Of a DNA stretch of 64,000 bases, positions 26,711 through 36,370 are shown in pieces. Origin of the DNA: Enterobacter cloacae (GTDB taxonomy: Bacteria > Pseudomonadota > Gammaproteobacteria > Enterobacterales > Enterobacteriaceae). Below the pieces are notes generated by a model that was not told the DNA's origin, did no database searches, and saw only the letters and a program-made list of their open reading frames with translations. The stretch spans positions 62,001-126,000 of the forward strand of contig NZ_JAALCJ010000003.1 in NCBI RefSeq assembly GCF_011078175.1. The letters are read 5' to 3'. The translations under genes and the position numbers were made by a program. The first letter of the stretch is position 1, and each line of letters starts with the position of its first letter.

Positions 26711-26865
26711 CCATCCGATATAATTGTGTAATAAATATTCACACTCTTTGTCCGGACAAACCCGACGCTTCCCAAGAAAAGTCAAAACCGTAAAAGACGG
26801 GTGAATAATACTCACGCCAACCGTAACGCCTCACGGCACAGCGCTTGTCTCGTTGGAGTCACTAT

Positions 26866-28371
26866 ATGAAGTTGCCCTTTAAGCCGCATCTGCTCGTCCT
26901 TCTGTGCAGTACCGGGCTGTTTGCCGCCTCTGGCGTGATGTTTGTCAAAAGCCGTGCAACGGAGCCTGTCGCCCCTGCGCCTGTCGCCCAACAACCGATA
27001 GCAACACCTGCGGCCCAACCCGCCCCCGTCGTCGCGCCAGCTTACACGGCCGCGCAAATCGATCAGTGGATCGCCCCGATTGCGCTCTACCCGGACGCTC
27101 TGCTGTCTCAAATTTTAATGGCATCGACCTATCCGGCTAACGTTATCCAGGCCGCGCAGTGGTCAAAAGACAACCCCAACATACAGGGCGATGCCGCGAT
27201 TCAGGCGGTGGCAAGCCAGCCGTGGGATCCCAGCGTGAAATCGCTGGTGGCGTTTCCTCAGTTAATGTCGCTGATGGGCGGAAATCCGCCGTGGGTACAA
27301 AACCTCGGCGATGCGTTTCTCGCGCAACCGAAAGACGTGATGGATTCTGTGCAACGCCTGCGCGCGCTGGCCCAGAAGACCGGTACCTTGCAATCGACAC
27401 CGCAGCAGACGGTCACCACCGTGACAAAACCCGCGCCCGCGAAAACCAACACCAGCGAATCAACCACATCTACCGCGCCAGCCCCCACGGTCATTAAAAT
27501 TGAATCCGCTGACCCGCAGGTCGTTTATGTGCCCACCTATAACCCCAATACGGTTTACGGTACCTGGCCAAATACCGCCTATCCGCCAACCTATCTCCCA
27601 CCCTCGCCTGGAGAGCAGTTTACCGACAGCCTGGTGAAAGGCTTAGGCTTCAGCCTGGGCGTGGCGACAACCTACGCCATTTTCAGCAATATCGACTGGG
27701 ATGGTGATGATGACTGGGATCGCGGCGGCTATAATCGCAACGGTGATAACAACATCAATATTAACGTTGATAACTTCAACAAAATTAGTGGGCAGCATCT
27801 TACCGATATCAATCGCACCTGGCAGCACAATCCGGCCTATCGTGAGGGCGTTCCGTACCCGAATAATCAACTGGCTAACCGTTTCCACTCCACAAATACC
27901 GCCACCGGACTCAGCGCAACGCAGCAAAAACCGATGAATCGGGACAGCCAGCGCCAGGCCGCTCTCAGCCAGATGGAGAAATCGACGGGCAAAACCTTCC
28001 CACAGACTGCGCGTCCGGGAATGAAAGATGCACAGCGGCAGGCTTCAAGTGAACAGCTGAAGCAGATTTCTCAGCGCAGTAACTACCGTGGCTATGACAC
28101 CAGACCGCAGACCGTTAAACGCGCGAATACACCGCAGCGTGAACATCATCAGACAACCATGCGCAGACAGGAAAAGCGGGTTTCACAGACGGTACAGGAG
28201 CCAGCCGGGCTGCATCGGGCCAATGCCCTGAGCGGTAACGACAGTCGCTCCGCCAACTGGCAGGCGCAACAGCAGCGCGGGGCGCAAAGCAGACAGCTTG
28301 CTGCTCGTCAACATCAGCCGCGCCAGATCGCTGGCGAACGCGCTGAACGCCATGAATTCCGTCACCGTTAA
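26866..28371 (+). CDS. yacH: DUF3300 family protein (YacH-like)
   Basis: A 501-residue exported or membrane-anchored protein of unknown function. A hydrophobic N-terminus (FKPHLLVLLCSTGLFAASG) and a Pro/Ala/Val-rich linker lead to the DUF3300 block (IDQWIAPIALYPDALLSQIL, ASTYPANVIQAAQW, QPWDPSVKSLVAFPQ) and a VVYVPTYNPNTVYG motif near residue 220. An Asp/Asn-rich stretch near 280-305 and a Gln/Arg-rich low-complexity C-terminal half follow. E. coli YacH at this site is longer. I start at ATG 26866, seven bases after GGAG. It is followed by a DUF2950 gene after ten bases. Confidence 0.85.
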   Translation: MKLPFKPHLLVLLCSTGLFAASGVMFVKSRATEPVAPAPVAQQPIATPAAQPAPVVAPAYTAAQIDQWIAPIALYPDALLSQILMASTYPANVIQAAQWSKDNPNIQGDAAIQAVASQPWDPSVKSLVAFPQLMSLMGGNPPWVQNLGDAFLAQPKDVMDSVQRLRALAQKTGTLQSTPQQTVTTVTKPAPAKTNTSESTTSTAPAPTVIKIESADPQVVYVPTYNPNTVYGTWPNTAYPPTYLPPSPGEQFTDSLVKGLGFSLGVATTYAIFSNIDWDGDDDWDRGGYNRNGDNNININVDNFNKISGQHLTDINRTWQHNPAYREGVPYPNNQLANRFHSTNTATGLSATQQKPMNRDSQRQAALSQMEKSTGKTFPQTARPGMKDAQRQASSEQLKQISQRSNYRGYDTRPQTVKRANTPQREHHQTTMRRQEKRVSQTVQEPAGLHRANALSGNDSRSANWQAQQQRGAQSRQLAARQHQPRQIAGERAERHEFRHR

Positions 28372-28381
28372 GGGAGCCGAC

Positions 28382-29173
28382 ATGAAACGTCAATTACTCA
28401 GTGGAATGGTGTTGTTCATGGTCTCGGCGGCCGTTATGGCGCAGCAATCATTCAGCTCGCCAGATCAAGCAACCGATGCGCTGGCAAGCGCCATCAGCGA
28501 GCAAAACGAAAGTGCGATGAGCAATCTGCTCGGTGAAAGCTGGCGCGACTTTCTGCCACCGGAAGGCGTAGACCCGGATGCGGTCGATCGCTTCCTGCGC
28601 GACTGGAAAGTCCGGCACAACACGGTTGTCGACGGTGATAAGGCGCATCTTGTGGTCGGAGACAGCGGCTGGCAGCTTCCCATCCCGGTGGTCAAAACCG
28701 CTTCCGGCTGGCAGTTTGACATCAAAGAAGGAGCCGAGGAGATTCTGACCCGCGAGATTGGGCGTAACGAGCTTGCCGCCATCGCGGCTTTACATGCCTA
28801 TGTGGATGCCCAGCAGAGCTATTTTGCGCTGAACCAGAAATACGCGCAGAAAATTGTCAGCTCGGAAGGGAAAAAGGACGGTCTTTACTGGCCCGTCTCG
28901 CCTGGCGAAGCGCCAAGTCCGCTTGGTCCGGCATTTAGCCCGAAAGAGCCGGAGGCCGGCTACCACGGCTATCGCTTCCGCATTCTGTCGGAGAATAACG
29001 GTTTCGCGATGGTGGCCTGGCCAGTCAGCTATGGTCAAACTGGCGTCATGAGTTTTGTGATAAACCAGGACGACAAGGTGTACCAGTCCGATCTCGGCAG
29101 CGATTCCGCGCAAAAAGCTCAGGCGCTATCCGCGTATAGCCCGGATAAAACCTGGCAGCCTGTGGCACCCTGA
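28382..29173 (+). CDS. DUF2950 family exported protein
   Basis: A 263-residue periplasmic protein of unknown function. It has a signal peptide ending AVMA before QQSFSSPDQATDALASAI, the block LVVGDSGWQLPIPVVKTASGWQFD in its centre, then ALHAYVDAQQSYF, LYWPV and GYHGYRFRIL blocks typical of the family. GGGAG precedes the ATG. It is the distal gene of a two-gene operon with DUF3300; these two families commonly sit together. I do not recall a DUF2950 gene beside yacH in E. coli K-12, so this pair is probably accessory. A bidirectional terminator follows. Confidence 0.88.
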   Translation: MKRQLLSGMVLFMVSAAVMAQQSFSSPDQATDALASAISEQNESAMSNLLGESWRDFLPPEGVDPDAVDRFLRDWKVRHNTVVDGDKAHLVVGDSGWQLPIPVVKTASGWQFDIKEGAEEILTREIGRNELAAIAALHAYVDAQQSYFALNQKYAQKIVSSEGKKDGLYWPVSPGEAPSPLGPAFSPKEPEAGYHGYRFRILSENNGFAMVAWPVSYGQTGVMSFVINQDDKVYQSDLGSDSAQKAQALSAYSPDKTWQPVAP

Positions 29174-29183
29174 ACGCAGCGCA

Positions 29184-29213
29184 TAAAAAAAGCGGCCTCA
29201 GGCCGCTTTTTTT
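29184..29213. terminator. Bidirectional terminator between the DUF2950 gene and lpd
   Basis: AGCGGCC (29191-29197) pairs with GGCCGCT (29201-29207) around a TCA loop, with seven A before and seven T after. It can end both the plus-strand DUF2950 transcript and lpd. Confidence 0.88.
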
Positions 29214-29226
29214 CATCTGAAGAAAC

Positions 29227-30651
29227 TTATTTCTTCTTCGCTTTCGCGTTTGGCAGGTCGGTGATGCTACCTTCAAACACTTCTGCCGCCAGGCCCACGG
29301 ACTCGTGCAGAGTTGGGTGAGCGTGGATGGTCAGCGCGATGTCTTCCGCGTCACAGCCCATTTCGATAGCCAGACCGATTTCACCCAGCAGCTCGCCGCC
29401 GTTGGTACCGACAATCGCACCACCGATCACGCGGTGAGTCTCTTTGTCGAAGATCAGTTTGGTCATACCGTCTGCGCAGTCGGAAGCGATAGCACGGCCA
29501 GAAGCAGCCCACGGGAAGGTGGCGGTTTCGTAGCTGATGCCTTTCTCTTTCGCTTCTTTCTCGGTCAGACCCACCCATGCCACTTCTGGCTCGGTGTAGG
29601 CGATAGATGGGATCACTTTCGGATCGAAGTAGTGCTTCATGCCGGCGATAACTTCAGCGGCAACGTGACCTTCGTGGACACCTTTGTGCGCCAGCATTGG
29701 CTGACCGACGATATCGCCGATAGCAAAGATGTGCGGCACGTTAGTGCGCAGCTGTTTGTCAACGCGGATGAAGCCACGGTCGTCCACTTCCACGCCAGCT
29801 TTGCCCGCGTCGAGGTTTTTACCGTTCGGCACACGGCCAATCGCCACCAGCACGGCGTCGTAACGCTGTGGTTCAGACGGGGCTTTTTTGCCTTCCATGG
29901 AAACGTAAATACCGTCTTCTTTCGCTTCAACGGCAGTCACTTTGGTTTCCAGCATCAGGTTGAATTTCTTGCTGATGCGTTTGGTGAAGACTTTAACAAT
30001 GTCTTTATCGGCAGCCGGGATAACCTGATCGAACATTTCAACCACGTCAATCTGTGAACCCAGCGCATGGTATACGGTGCCCATTTCCAGACCGATGATA
30101 CCGCCGCCCATAACCAGCAGGCGTTCAGGAACGGTTTTCAGCTCCAGCGCATCGGTGGAGTCCCACACGCGTGGATCTTCATGTGGAATGAACGGCAGTT
30201 CGATCGGACGGGAACCCGCCGCGATGATCGCGTTGTCGAAGTTGATCACGGTTTTGCCGTTCTCACCTTCCACTTCCAGGGTGTTTGCCCCGGTAAATTT
30301 ACCCAGACCGTTGACCACTTTCACTTTACGGCCTTTGGCCATACCCGCCAGACCACCGGTCAGCTGAGTGATAACTTTCTCTTTCCAGGTACGAATCTTG
30401 TCGATATCGGTTTTCGGCTCACCGAAGACGATACCGTGTTCAGCCAGCGCTTTGGCTTCTTCGATCACTTTCGCGACGTGCAGCAGCGCTTTTGAAGGGA
30501 TACAGCCGACGTTCAGACAAACACCGCCGAGGGTGCTGTAACGTTCTACGATGACGGTTTCCAGACCTAAATCCGCGGCGCGAAATGCTGCGGAATAACC
30601 TGCCGGGCCTGCCCCAAGTACTACGACCTGAGTTTTGATTTCTGTGCTCAT
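29227..30651 (-). CDS. lpd: Dihydrolipoyl dehydrogenase (E3)
   Basis: Lpd reoxidises dihydrolipoyl groups of the pyruvate and 2-oxoglutarate dehydrogenase complexes and the glycine cleavage system. The 474-residue flavoenzyme has the FAD motif GAGPAGYSAA near residue 13, the redox disulfide C45/C50 (GGVCLNVGCIPSK), the NAD motif GGGIIGLEMG near 180 and the catalytic HAHPTLHE near 444. I start at the second of two adjacent ATGs (30651), which has the better spacing from AGAGG. It is last of the pdh operon and has its own predicted promoter. Confidence 0.98.
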   Translation of the reverse strand: MSTEIKTQVVVLGAGPAGYSAAFRAADLGLETVIVERYSTLGGVCLNVGCIPSKALLHVAKVIEEAKALAEHGIVFGEPKTDIDKIRTWKEKVITQLTGGLAGMAKGRKVKVVNGLGKFTGANTLEVEGENGKTVINFDNAIIAAGSRPIELPFIPHEDPRVWDSTDALELKTVPERLLVMGGGIIGLEMGTVYHALGSQIDVVEMFDQVIPAADKDIVKVFTKRISKKFNLMLETKVTAVEAKEDGIYVSMEGKKAPSEPQRYDAVLVAIGRVPNGKNLDAGKAGVEVDDRGFIRVDKQLRTNVPHIFAIGDIVGQPMLAHKGVHEGHVAAEVIAGMKHYFDPKVIPSIAYTEPEVAWVGLTEKEAKEKGISYETATFPWAASGRAIASDCADGMTKLIFDKETHRVIGGAIVGTNGGELLGEIGLAIEMGCDAEDIALTIHAHPTLHESVGLAAEVFEGSITDLPNAKAKKK

Positions 30652-30703
30652 CATGACCTCTTAATGTATACCCGTCGTCCACCGGGTCGTTCTATCCGCC
30701 CGT

Positions 30704-30732
30704 ATTTTACAAAATTGTTAACAATTTTGAAA
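30704..30732 (-). promoter_or_regulatory. Predicted lpd promoter, with ArcA-like sequence
   Basis: On the minus strand TTTCAA (30732-30727) and TAAAAT (30709-30704) have a 17-base spacer. The spacer holds the palindrome AATTGTTAACAATT. GTTAACAATTTTGTA resembles the ArcA recognition sequence, and anaerobic repression of lpd by ArcA is known in E. coli. The ArcA match is tentative. Confidence 0.55.
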
Positions 30733-30795
30733 CAACAAACGGCTCACGAATTATCGCTTTCACCAATAACCTCAAAAACCCCATGAGATTATCAG

Positions 30796-30824
30796 AAAAA
30801 AGCCGGCCGACTGGCCGGCTTTTC
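30796..30824 (-). terminator. Terminator between aceF and lpd
   Basis: On the minus strand AGCCGGCC (30820-30813) and GGCCGGCT (30808-30801) form an 8-bp stem with a four-base loop, followed by six T. It lies just after the aceF stop. It should reduce read-through from pdhR-aceEF into lpd, which has its own promoter. Confidence 0.85.
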
Positions 30825-30826
30825 GA

Positions 30827-32731
30827 TTACATCACCAGGCGGCGAATGTCGCTCAGCATGTTGTTGATGATGGTGATGAAACGCGCACCATCAGCCCCGT
30901 CGATCACGCGGTGGTCGAAGGACAGAGAGATTGGCATCATCAGACGCGGCACGAACTCTTTGCCATTCCACACCGGCTCCATCGCGGACTTGGACACACC
31001 GAGGATAGCCACTTCCGGCGCGTTCACAATCGGCGCAAAGTGGGTAGTACCCAGGCCGCCGATGCTGGAGATAGTGAAGCAGCCGCCCTGCATTTCGCCG
31101 GCAGTCAGCTTACCATCACGCGCTTTTTTAGAGATGGTGGTCAGTTCACGGGACAGCTCAGTGACGCTCTTCTTGTTCACGTCTTTGAAGACCGGAACAA
31201 CCAGACCATTTGGCGTATCAACCGCAACACCGATGTTGATGTATTTCTTCAGCGTCAGCTTCTGGCCATCTTCGGACAGGGAGCTGTTGAAGCGTGGCAT
31301 CTGCTCAAGGGCAGCGGCAACGGCTTTCATGATGAAGACTACTGGGGTGAATTTCACGTCCAGCTTACGCTTCTCAGCTTCGGCGTTCTGCTGCTTACGG
31401 AACGCTTCCAGATCGGTGATATCGGTCTTATCGAAGTGGGTAACGTGCGGGATCATCACCCAGTTACGGCTCAGGTTAGCACCAGAGATTTTCTGGATAC
31501 GGCCCAGTTCCACTTCTTCGATTTCACCGAACTTGCTGAAGTCCACTTTCGGCCATGGCAGCATGCCCGGGATACCGCCACCGGTGGCAGCAGCAGGTGC
31601 CGCTTCAGCGCGTTTCACCGCGTCTTTCACGTAAGCCTGAACGTCTTCGCGCAGGATACGACCTTTACGGCCGGTGCCCTTCACTTTCGCCAGGTTCACA
31701 CCGAACTCGCGCGCCAGGCGACGAATCAGCGGGGTGGCGTGAACGTAAGCGTCGTTCTCAGCGAACTCAGATTTGCCTTCCGCTTTCGCAGCAGGGGCAG
31801 CAGCAGGTTTAGCAGCCTGAGCCGGTGCAGCTGCCGGTGCTGGTGCCGCCGCAGCAGCCGGAGCGGCCGCAGGCGCAGCGCCTTCCACTTCGAAGACCAT
31901 GATCAGGGAGCCGGTAGACACTTTGTCGCCGGTGCTGATTTTGATCTCTTTAACGGTACCGGCGAACGGCGCAGGCACTTCCATGGAAGCCTTGTCGCCT
32001 TCAACGGTGATCAGTGACTGTTCCGCGGCAACTTTGTCGCCCACTTTGACCATCACTTCGGTCACTTCAACTTCGTCACCGCCGATGTCCGGTACGTTAA
32101 CGTCTTTCACGCCGCCAGCAGCCGCTGGTGCAGCAGCCGGAGCCGGTGCAGCTTCCGCTTTCGCTGGAGCCGCAGCGCCTTCAGCGCCCGCCACTTCGAA
32201 AATCATGATCAGGGAACCCGTAGACACTTTGTCACCGGTGTTGATCTTGATCTCTTTAACGGTACCCGCAAACGGTGCCGGCACTTCCATAGAGGCTTTG
32301 TCGCCTTCTACGGTGATCAGTGACTGCTCTGCCGCAACGGTGTCGCCCACTTTCACCAGGATTTCGGTCACTTCAACTTCGTCACCGCCGATGTCAGGCA
32401 CGTTAACTTCTTTCGCTGCTGCGGCAGCTGCTGGAGCAGCGGCGGCCGGAGCGGCTTCTTTCTTCTCTTCCTGCGCAGGTGCAGCAGCTGCTGCACCGTC
32501 GGCGGAATCGAAAATCATGATCAGTTTACCGGTCTCGGTTTTATCGCCAACAGAGACTTTGATCTCTTTAACGATGCCAGCCTGAGGAGACGGGACTTCC
32601 ATAGAGGCTTTGTCGCCCTCTACGGTGATCAGCGACTGTTCAGCTTCAACTTTGTCGCCCACTTTGACCAGGATCTCGGTGATTTCAACTTCATCAGCCC
32701 CGATGTCCGGTACATTGATTTCGATAGCCAT
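30827..32731 (-). CDS. aceF: Dihydrolipoyllysine acetyltransferase (E2 of pyruvate dehydrogenase)
   Basis: AceF forms the core of the pyruvate dehydrogenase complex and passes acetyl groups to CoA. The 634-residue protein has three tandem lipoyl domains, each with the lipoylated lysine in [10 protein letters not shown] (about residues 41, 144 and 245). Ala/Pro-rich linkers separate them. A peripheral subunit-binding domain ([27 protein letters not shown]) and a catalytic domain with [12 protein letters not shown] near the C-terminus follow. The lipoyl repeats are also close at DNA level. It starts 14 bases after aceE. Confidence 0.98.
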   Translation of the reverse strand: MAIEINVPDIGADEVEITEILVKVGDKVEAEQSLITVEGDKASMEVPSPQAGIVKEIKVSVGDKTETGKLIMIFDSADGAAAAAPAQEEKKEAAPAAAAPAAAAAAKEVNVPDIGGDEVEVTEILVKVGDTVAAEQSLITVEGDKASMEVPAPFAGTVKEIKINTGDKVSTGSLIMIFEVAGAEGAAAPAKAEAAPAPAAAPAAAGGVKDVNVPDIGGDEVEVTEVMVKVGDKVAAEQSLITVEGDKASMEVPAPFAGTVKEIKISTGDKVSTGSLIMVFEVEGAAPAAAPAAAAAPAPAAAPAQAAKPAAAPAAKAEGKSEFAENDAYVHATPLIRRLAREFGVNLAKVKGTGRKGRILREDVQAYVKDAVKRAEAAPAAATGGGIPGMLPWPKVDFSKFGEIEEVELGRIQKISGANLSRNWVMIPHVTHFDKTDITDLEAFRKQQNAEAEKRKLDVKFTPVVFIMKAVAAALEQMPRFNSSLSEDGQKLTLKKYINIGVAVDTPNGLVVPVFKDVNKKSVTELSRELTTISKKARDGKLTAGEMQGGCFTISSIGGLGTTHFAPIVNAPEVAILGVSKSAMEPVWNGKEFVPRLMMPISLSFDHRVIDGADGARFITIINNMLSDIRRLVM

Positions 32732-32745
32732 TATTCTTTTACCTC

Positions 32746-35409
32746 TTACGCCAGACGCGGGTTAACTTTATCTGCATCGATGTTGAATTTGGTGATTGCG
32801 TCTGCAACCACTTTCTTATCGATTTCGCCACGTTTAGCCAGTTCGCCCAGTGCTGCTACTACCACGTAGGAAGCATCAACTTCGAAGTGGTGACGCAGGT
32901 TTTCGCGGCTGTCTGAACGACCGAAGCCGTCAGTACCCAGTACGCGATAATCATCAGCTGGAACGTAAGTACGAACCTGCTCAGCGAACAGTTTCATATA
33001 GTCAGTTGAAGCTACAGCTGGCGCGTCGTTCATCACCTGAGCGATGTACGGAACGCGTGGGGTTTCCATTGGGTGCAGCATGTTCCAGCGCTCACAATCC
33101 TGGCCATCACGCGCCAGTTCGGTGAAGGAGGTAACAGAGTACACATCGGAACCCACACCGTAGTCTTTCGCCAGGATCTGCGCTGCTTCACGCACGTGAC
33201 GCAGGATAGAACCGGAGCCCAGCAGCTGAACTTTACCTTTGCTACCTTCGAGGGTTTCGAGTTTGTAGATACCTTTACGGATACCTTCCTCGGCACCTGC
33301 TGGCATTGCCGGCATGTGGTAGTTTTCGTTCAGGGTGGTGATGTAGTAATAAATGTTCTCTTGCGCTTCACCGTACATGCGCTGCAAGCCGTCATGCATG
33401 ATGACTGCCACTTCGTACGCGTAAGACGGGTCATAAGAGATACAGTTAGGGATAGTCAGAGACTGAATGTGGCTGTGACCATCTTCGTGCTGTAGACCTT
33501 CACCGTTCAGGGTCGTACGACCAGAAGTACCACCGATCAGGAAGCCACGAGCCTGCTGGTCGCCTGCCTGCCAGCACAGGTCACCGATACGCTGGAACCC
33601 GAACATGGAGTAGTAGATGTAGAACGGGATCATCGGCAGGTTGTTGGTGCTGTAAGAGGTCGCAGCAGCCAGCCAGGATGCGCCTGCACCCAGTTCGTTG
33701 ATACCTTCCTGAAGGATCTGACCTTTCTCGTCTTCTTTGTAGTATGCAACCTGCTCACGGTCCTGCGGGGTGTACTGCTGGCCGTTCGGGCTGTAGATAC
33801 CGATCTGACGGAACAGACCTTCCATACCGAAAGTACGCGCTTCGTCGGCGATGATTGGAACCAGACGATCTTTGATCGACTTATTCTTCAGCATCACGTT
33901 CAGGGCACGCACGAAAGCGATAGTGGTAGAGATCTCTTTGTTCTGCTCTTCCAGCAGCTGAGAGAAGTCTTCCAGCGCTGGCAGTTCCAGCTTCTCGGTG
34001 AAGTTAGGCTGACGAGCAGGCAGGTAGCCTTTCAGCGCCTGACGGCGTTCGTGCAGGTACTTGTGCTCTTCAGACCCTTCCGGGAAGGTGATGTAGGACA
34101 GTTTTTCTACCTGCTCATCGGTCACTGGAACGTTGAAACGGTCGCGGATATAACGCACGCCGTCCATGTTCATTTTCTTAACCTGGTGAGCGATGTTTTT
34201 ACCTTCTGCGGTATCACCCATGCCGTAACCTTTGATGGTGTGGGCCAGGATGACAGTCGCTTTACCTTTGGTTTCACGCGCTTTTTTCAGTGCAGCGTAA
34301 ACTTTCTTCGGATCGTGACCGCCGCGGTTCAGCGCCCAGATCTGCTCGTCAGTCCAGTCTGCAACCAGGGCTGCGGTTTCAGGATATTTGCCGAAGAAGT
34401 GCTCACGAACGTAGGCACCGTCTTTGGATTTGAAGGTCTGGTAGTCGCCGTCAACGGTTTCGTTCATCAGCTGGATCAGTTTACCGCTGGTGTCTTTACG
34501 CAGCAGCTCATCCCAACGACCGCCCCACATGACTTTGATCACGTTCCAGCCAGCACCTGCGAAGATGCCTTCCAGTTCGTTGATGATCTTGCCGTTGCCG
34601 GTTACCGGACCATCCAGACGCTGGAGGTTACAGTTGATGATGAAGCACAGGTTGTCCAGCTTCTCACGGGTCGCGATGGTGATCGCGCCTTTAGATTCTG
34701 GCTCATCCATTTCACCGTCGCCCAGGAAGGCGTAAACGGTCTGCTCAGAGGTATCTTTCAGACCACGGTGTTCCAGGTATTTCAGGAATTTAGCCTGATA
34801 GATCGCACCGATTGGACCCAGACCCATGGATACGGTCGGGAACTGCCAGAATTCAGGCATCAGTTTAGGGTGCGGGTAAGAAGACAGACCTTTACCGTGA
34901 ACTTCCTGGCGGAAGTTGTTCATCTGCTCTTCAGTCAGACGACCTTCCAGGAAGGCGCGTGCATAGATGCCCGGAGAGATGTGGCCCTGGAAGTACACCA
35001 GATCGCCGCCATCTTTCTCGTTAGCTGCACGGAAGAAGTGGTTGAAGCACACTTCGTAAATGGTCGCAGAAGACTGGAAGGACGCCATGTGGCCACCCAG
35101 TTCCAGGTCTTTCTTGGATGCGCGCAGAACGGTCATGATGGCGTTCCAGCGGATAGCAGAACGGATACGGCGTTCCAGATCCAGATTGCCCGGGTATTCC
35201 GGTTCGTCTTCGACGGCAATCGTGTTTACGTAGTTGCTAGCCCCTGCACCTGAAGCCACTTTCACGCCGCCTTTGCGTGCTTCTGAAAGCAGCTGATCAA
35301 TCAGATACTGAGCACGCTCAACACCTTCTTCACGGATGACCGATTCGATCGCCTGTAGCCAGTCGCGAGTTTCGATCGGATCCACGTCATTTTGGAGACG
35401 TTCTGACAT
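32746..35409 (-). CDS. aceE: Pyruvate dehydrogenase E1 component
   Basis: AceE decarboxylates pyruvate with thiamine diphosphate and acetylates the E2 lipoyl groups. The 887-residue homodimeric-type E1 is the same length as in E. coli. It has the ThDP motif [10 protein letters not shown]...[11 protein letters not shown] (about residues 230-265), and the active-site region with H407 in [10 protein letters not shown]-like context ([13 protein letters not shown]). It starts [18 protein letters not shown] 121-base gap to pdhR holds a very long hairpin. Confidence 0.98.
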   Translation of the reverse strand: MSERLQNDVDPIETRDWLQAIESVIREEGVERAQYLIDQLLSEARKGGVKVASGAGASNYVNTIAVEDEPEYPGNLDLERRIRSAIRWNAIMTVLRASKKDLELGGHMASFQSSATIYEVCFNHFFRAANEKDGGDLVYFQGHISPGIYARAFLEGRLTEEQMNNFRQEVHGKGLSSYPHPKLMPEFWQFPTVSMGLGPIGAIYQAKFLKYLEHRGLKDTSEQTVYAFLGDGEMDEPESKGAITIATREKLDNLCFIINCNLQRLDGPVTGNGKIINELEGIFAGAGWNVIKVMWGGRWDELLRKDTSGKLIQLMNETVDGDYQTFKSKDGAYVREHFFGKYPETAALVADWTDEQIWALNRGGHDPKKVYAALKKARETKGKATVILAHTIKGYGMGDTAEGKNIAHQVKKMNMDGVRYIRDRFNVPVTDEQVEKLSYITFPEGSEEHKYLHERRQALKGYLPARQPNFTEKLELPALEDFSQLLEEQNKEISTTIAFVRALNVMLKNKSIKDRLVPIIADEARTFGMEGLFRQIGIYSPNGQQYTPQDREQVAYYKEDEKGQILQEGINELGAGASWLAAATSYSTNNLPMIPFYIYYSMFGFQRIGDLCWQAGDQQARGFLIGGTSGRTTLNGEGLQHEDGHSHIQSLTIPNCISYDPSYAYEVAVIMHDGLQRMYGEAQENIYYYITTLNENYHMPAMPAGAEEGIRKGIYKLETLEGSKGKVQLLGSGSILRHVREAAQILAKDYGVGSDVYSVTSFTELARDGQDCERWNMLHPMETPRVPYIAQVMNDAPAVASTDYMKLFAEQVRTYVPADDYRVLGTDGFGRSDSRENLRHHFEVDASYVVVAALGELAKRGEIDKKVVADAITKFNIDADKVNPRLA

Positions 35410-35448
35410 GGGGGTATTCCTTATCTATCTAATACGTTGATTTGTCTG

Positions 35449-35496
35449 GAACCTGTCCCATTGTATTTTCGCCAGAAAACACAATAAGACAGGTTC
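35449..35496. repeat. Long imperfect palindrome between pdhR and aceE
   Basis: Two 22-base arms (35449-35470 and 35475-35496) are reverse complements apart from three mismatches, around a GCCA loop. The outer nine bases (GAACCTGTC/GACAGGTTC) pair perfectly. In the operon mRNA it would be a long hairpin about 40 bases upstream of the aceE start. There is no T-run, so it looks like a processing or stability element rather than a terminator. Confidence 0.75.
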
Positions 35497-35530
35497 TGCG
35501 TTTAGTTGCCGCGCTCTAAAACTCTGGCGC

Positions 35531-36295
35531 TTAATCCTTTCGTTGCTGTATGCGGCGTAATGAACGTTCGCGACGCGATTGTTCACGGCTGCGGTCCAGC
35601 AAGATTTCCTCAATGAAAGCCAGATGGCGGTGCGACGCTTCGCGCGCCTGCTCCGGTTCCCCGGCCATTATCGCCTCGAATACTCGGGTGCGATGGTTGC
35701 TTACCAGCGGGAGCATCTCCCGACGGGCATACAACAATTCAAAATTCTGACGAACGTTCTGGGCCAGCATCGGCTCCATGCAGCGTAGCAGATGGAGGAG
35801 CACCACGTTGTGCGCCGCTTCGGTGACGGCAATTTGATACTGGACGACGGCATTGGACTCGGCGTCTAAATCGCCGGACTGCTGTGCCCGTTCAATGGCC
35901 TGATGCAGCTCGCGAATACGTACGCGGTCTTCATCAGTGCTGCGAAGGGCGGCGTAATAGGCCGCGATACCTTCCAGCGCGTGACGGGTCTCAAGCAGAT
36001 CAAACTGGGATTCTGGGTGGTCAGAGAGAAGTTCTACCAGCGGGTCGCTGAAGCTCTGCCACAGGCTGTTTTGCACAAAGGTTCCGCCACCCTGGCGACG
36101 GAGCAACAGGCCCTTTGCTTCGAGACGTTGAATCGCCTCACGCAGAGAGGGACGTGAAACGTCGAACTGTTTTGCCAGCTCGCGTTCTGGCGGGAGTTTC
36201 TCGCCCGGACGCAGTGTCCCTTCGAGAATTAAAAACTCCAGCTGCTGCTCAATCACATCGGAAAGTTTTGGTTGGCGAATTTTGCTGTAGGCCAT
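35531..36295 (-). CDS. pdhR: Pyruvate-responsive transcriptional repressor PdhR
   Basis: PdhR is a GntR/FadR-type repressor of pdhR-aceEF-lpd and respiratory genes, released by pyruvate. The 254-residue protein has an N-terminal winged helix-turn-helix ([20 protein letters not shown], about residues 34-53) and an all-helical C-terminal effector domain (about 80-230). Its C-terminus is strongly basic ([18 protein letters not shown]). CAGGGAAT precedes ATG 36295. It is first in its operon and has a perfect PdhR operator just upstream. Confidence 0.97.
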   Translation of the reverse strand: MAYSKIRQPKLSDVIEQQLEFLILEGTLRPGEKLPPERELAKQFDVSRPSLREAIQRLEAKGLLLRRQGGGTFVQNSLWQSFSDPLVELLSDHPESQFDLLETRHALEGIAAYYAALRSTDEDRVRIRELHQAIERAQQSGDLDAESNAVVQYQIAVTEAAHNVVLLHLLRCMEPMLAQNVRQNFELLYARREMLPLVSNHRTRVFEAIMAGEPEQAREASHRHLAFIEEILLDRSREQSRRERSLRRIQQRKD

Positions 36296-36327
36296 ATTCC
36301 CTGTCTTACGCCTTTTTGCCCGGAGTC

Positions 36328-36344
36328 AATTGGTCTTACCAATT
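36328..36344 (-). promoter_or_regulatory. PdhR operator
   Basis: AATTGGTCTTACCAATT is a perfect inverted repeat matching the known PdhR consensus AATTGGT-N3-ACCAATT. It lies 33 bases upstream of the pdhR ATG, at the predicted transcription start, so it gives autoregulation. Confidence 0.92.
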
Positions 36345-36370
36345 TCATGTTCGTATCGCTAAAGTAACAA
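36342..36370 (-). promoter_or_regulatory. Predicted pdhR promoter
   Basis: On the minus strand TTGTTA (36370-36365) and TGAAAT (36347-36342) have a 17-base spacer. The -10 overlaps the edge of the PdhR operator. Confidence 0.55.

Larger units (their letters stand above)
26425..26865. other. Gap between acnB and the DUF3300 gene
   Basis: The remainder of the 570-base gap upstream of acnB. It holds a minus-strand terminator (26506-26530), two more hairpins (26666-26685 and 26688-26710) and an A/T-rich stretch at 26711-26760. A short leader follows, with GGAG at 26855-26858 for the plus-strand gene. No conserved gene is recognised. See the separate transcript candidate. Confidence 0.6.

Noticed and set aside
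26741-26762. Possible CRP site (TGTG...CACA) in the A/T-rich stretch upstream of the DUF3300 gene
   Set aside because: The half-sites are 11 bases apart rather than the eight needed between TGTG and CACA.
31899-32700. Three near-identical DNA blocks as a tandem repeat array
   Set aside because: These are the three lipoyl-domain coding units of aceF, in frame and expected for this protein.
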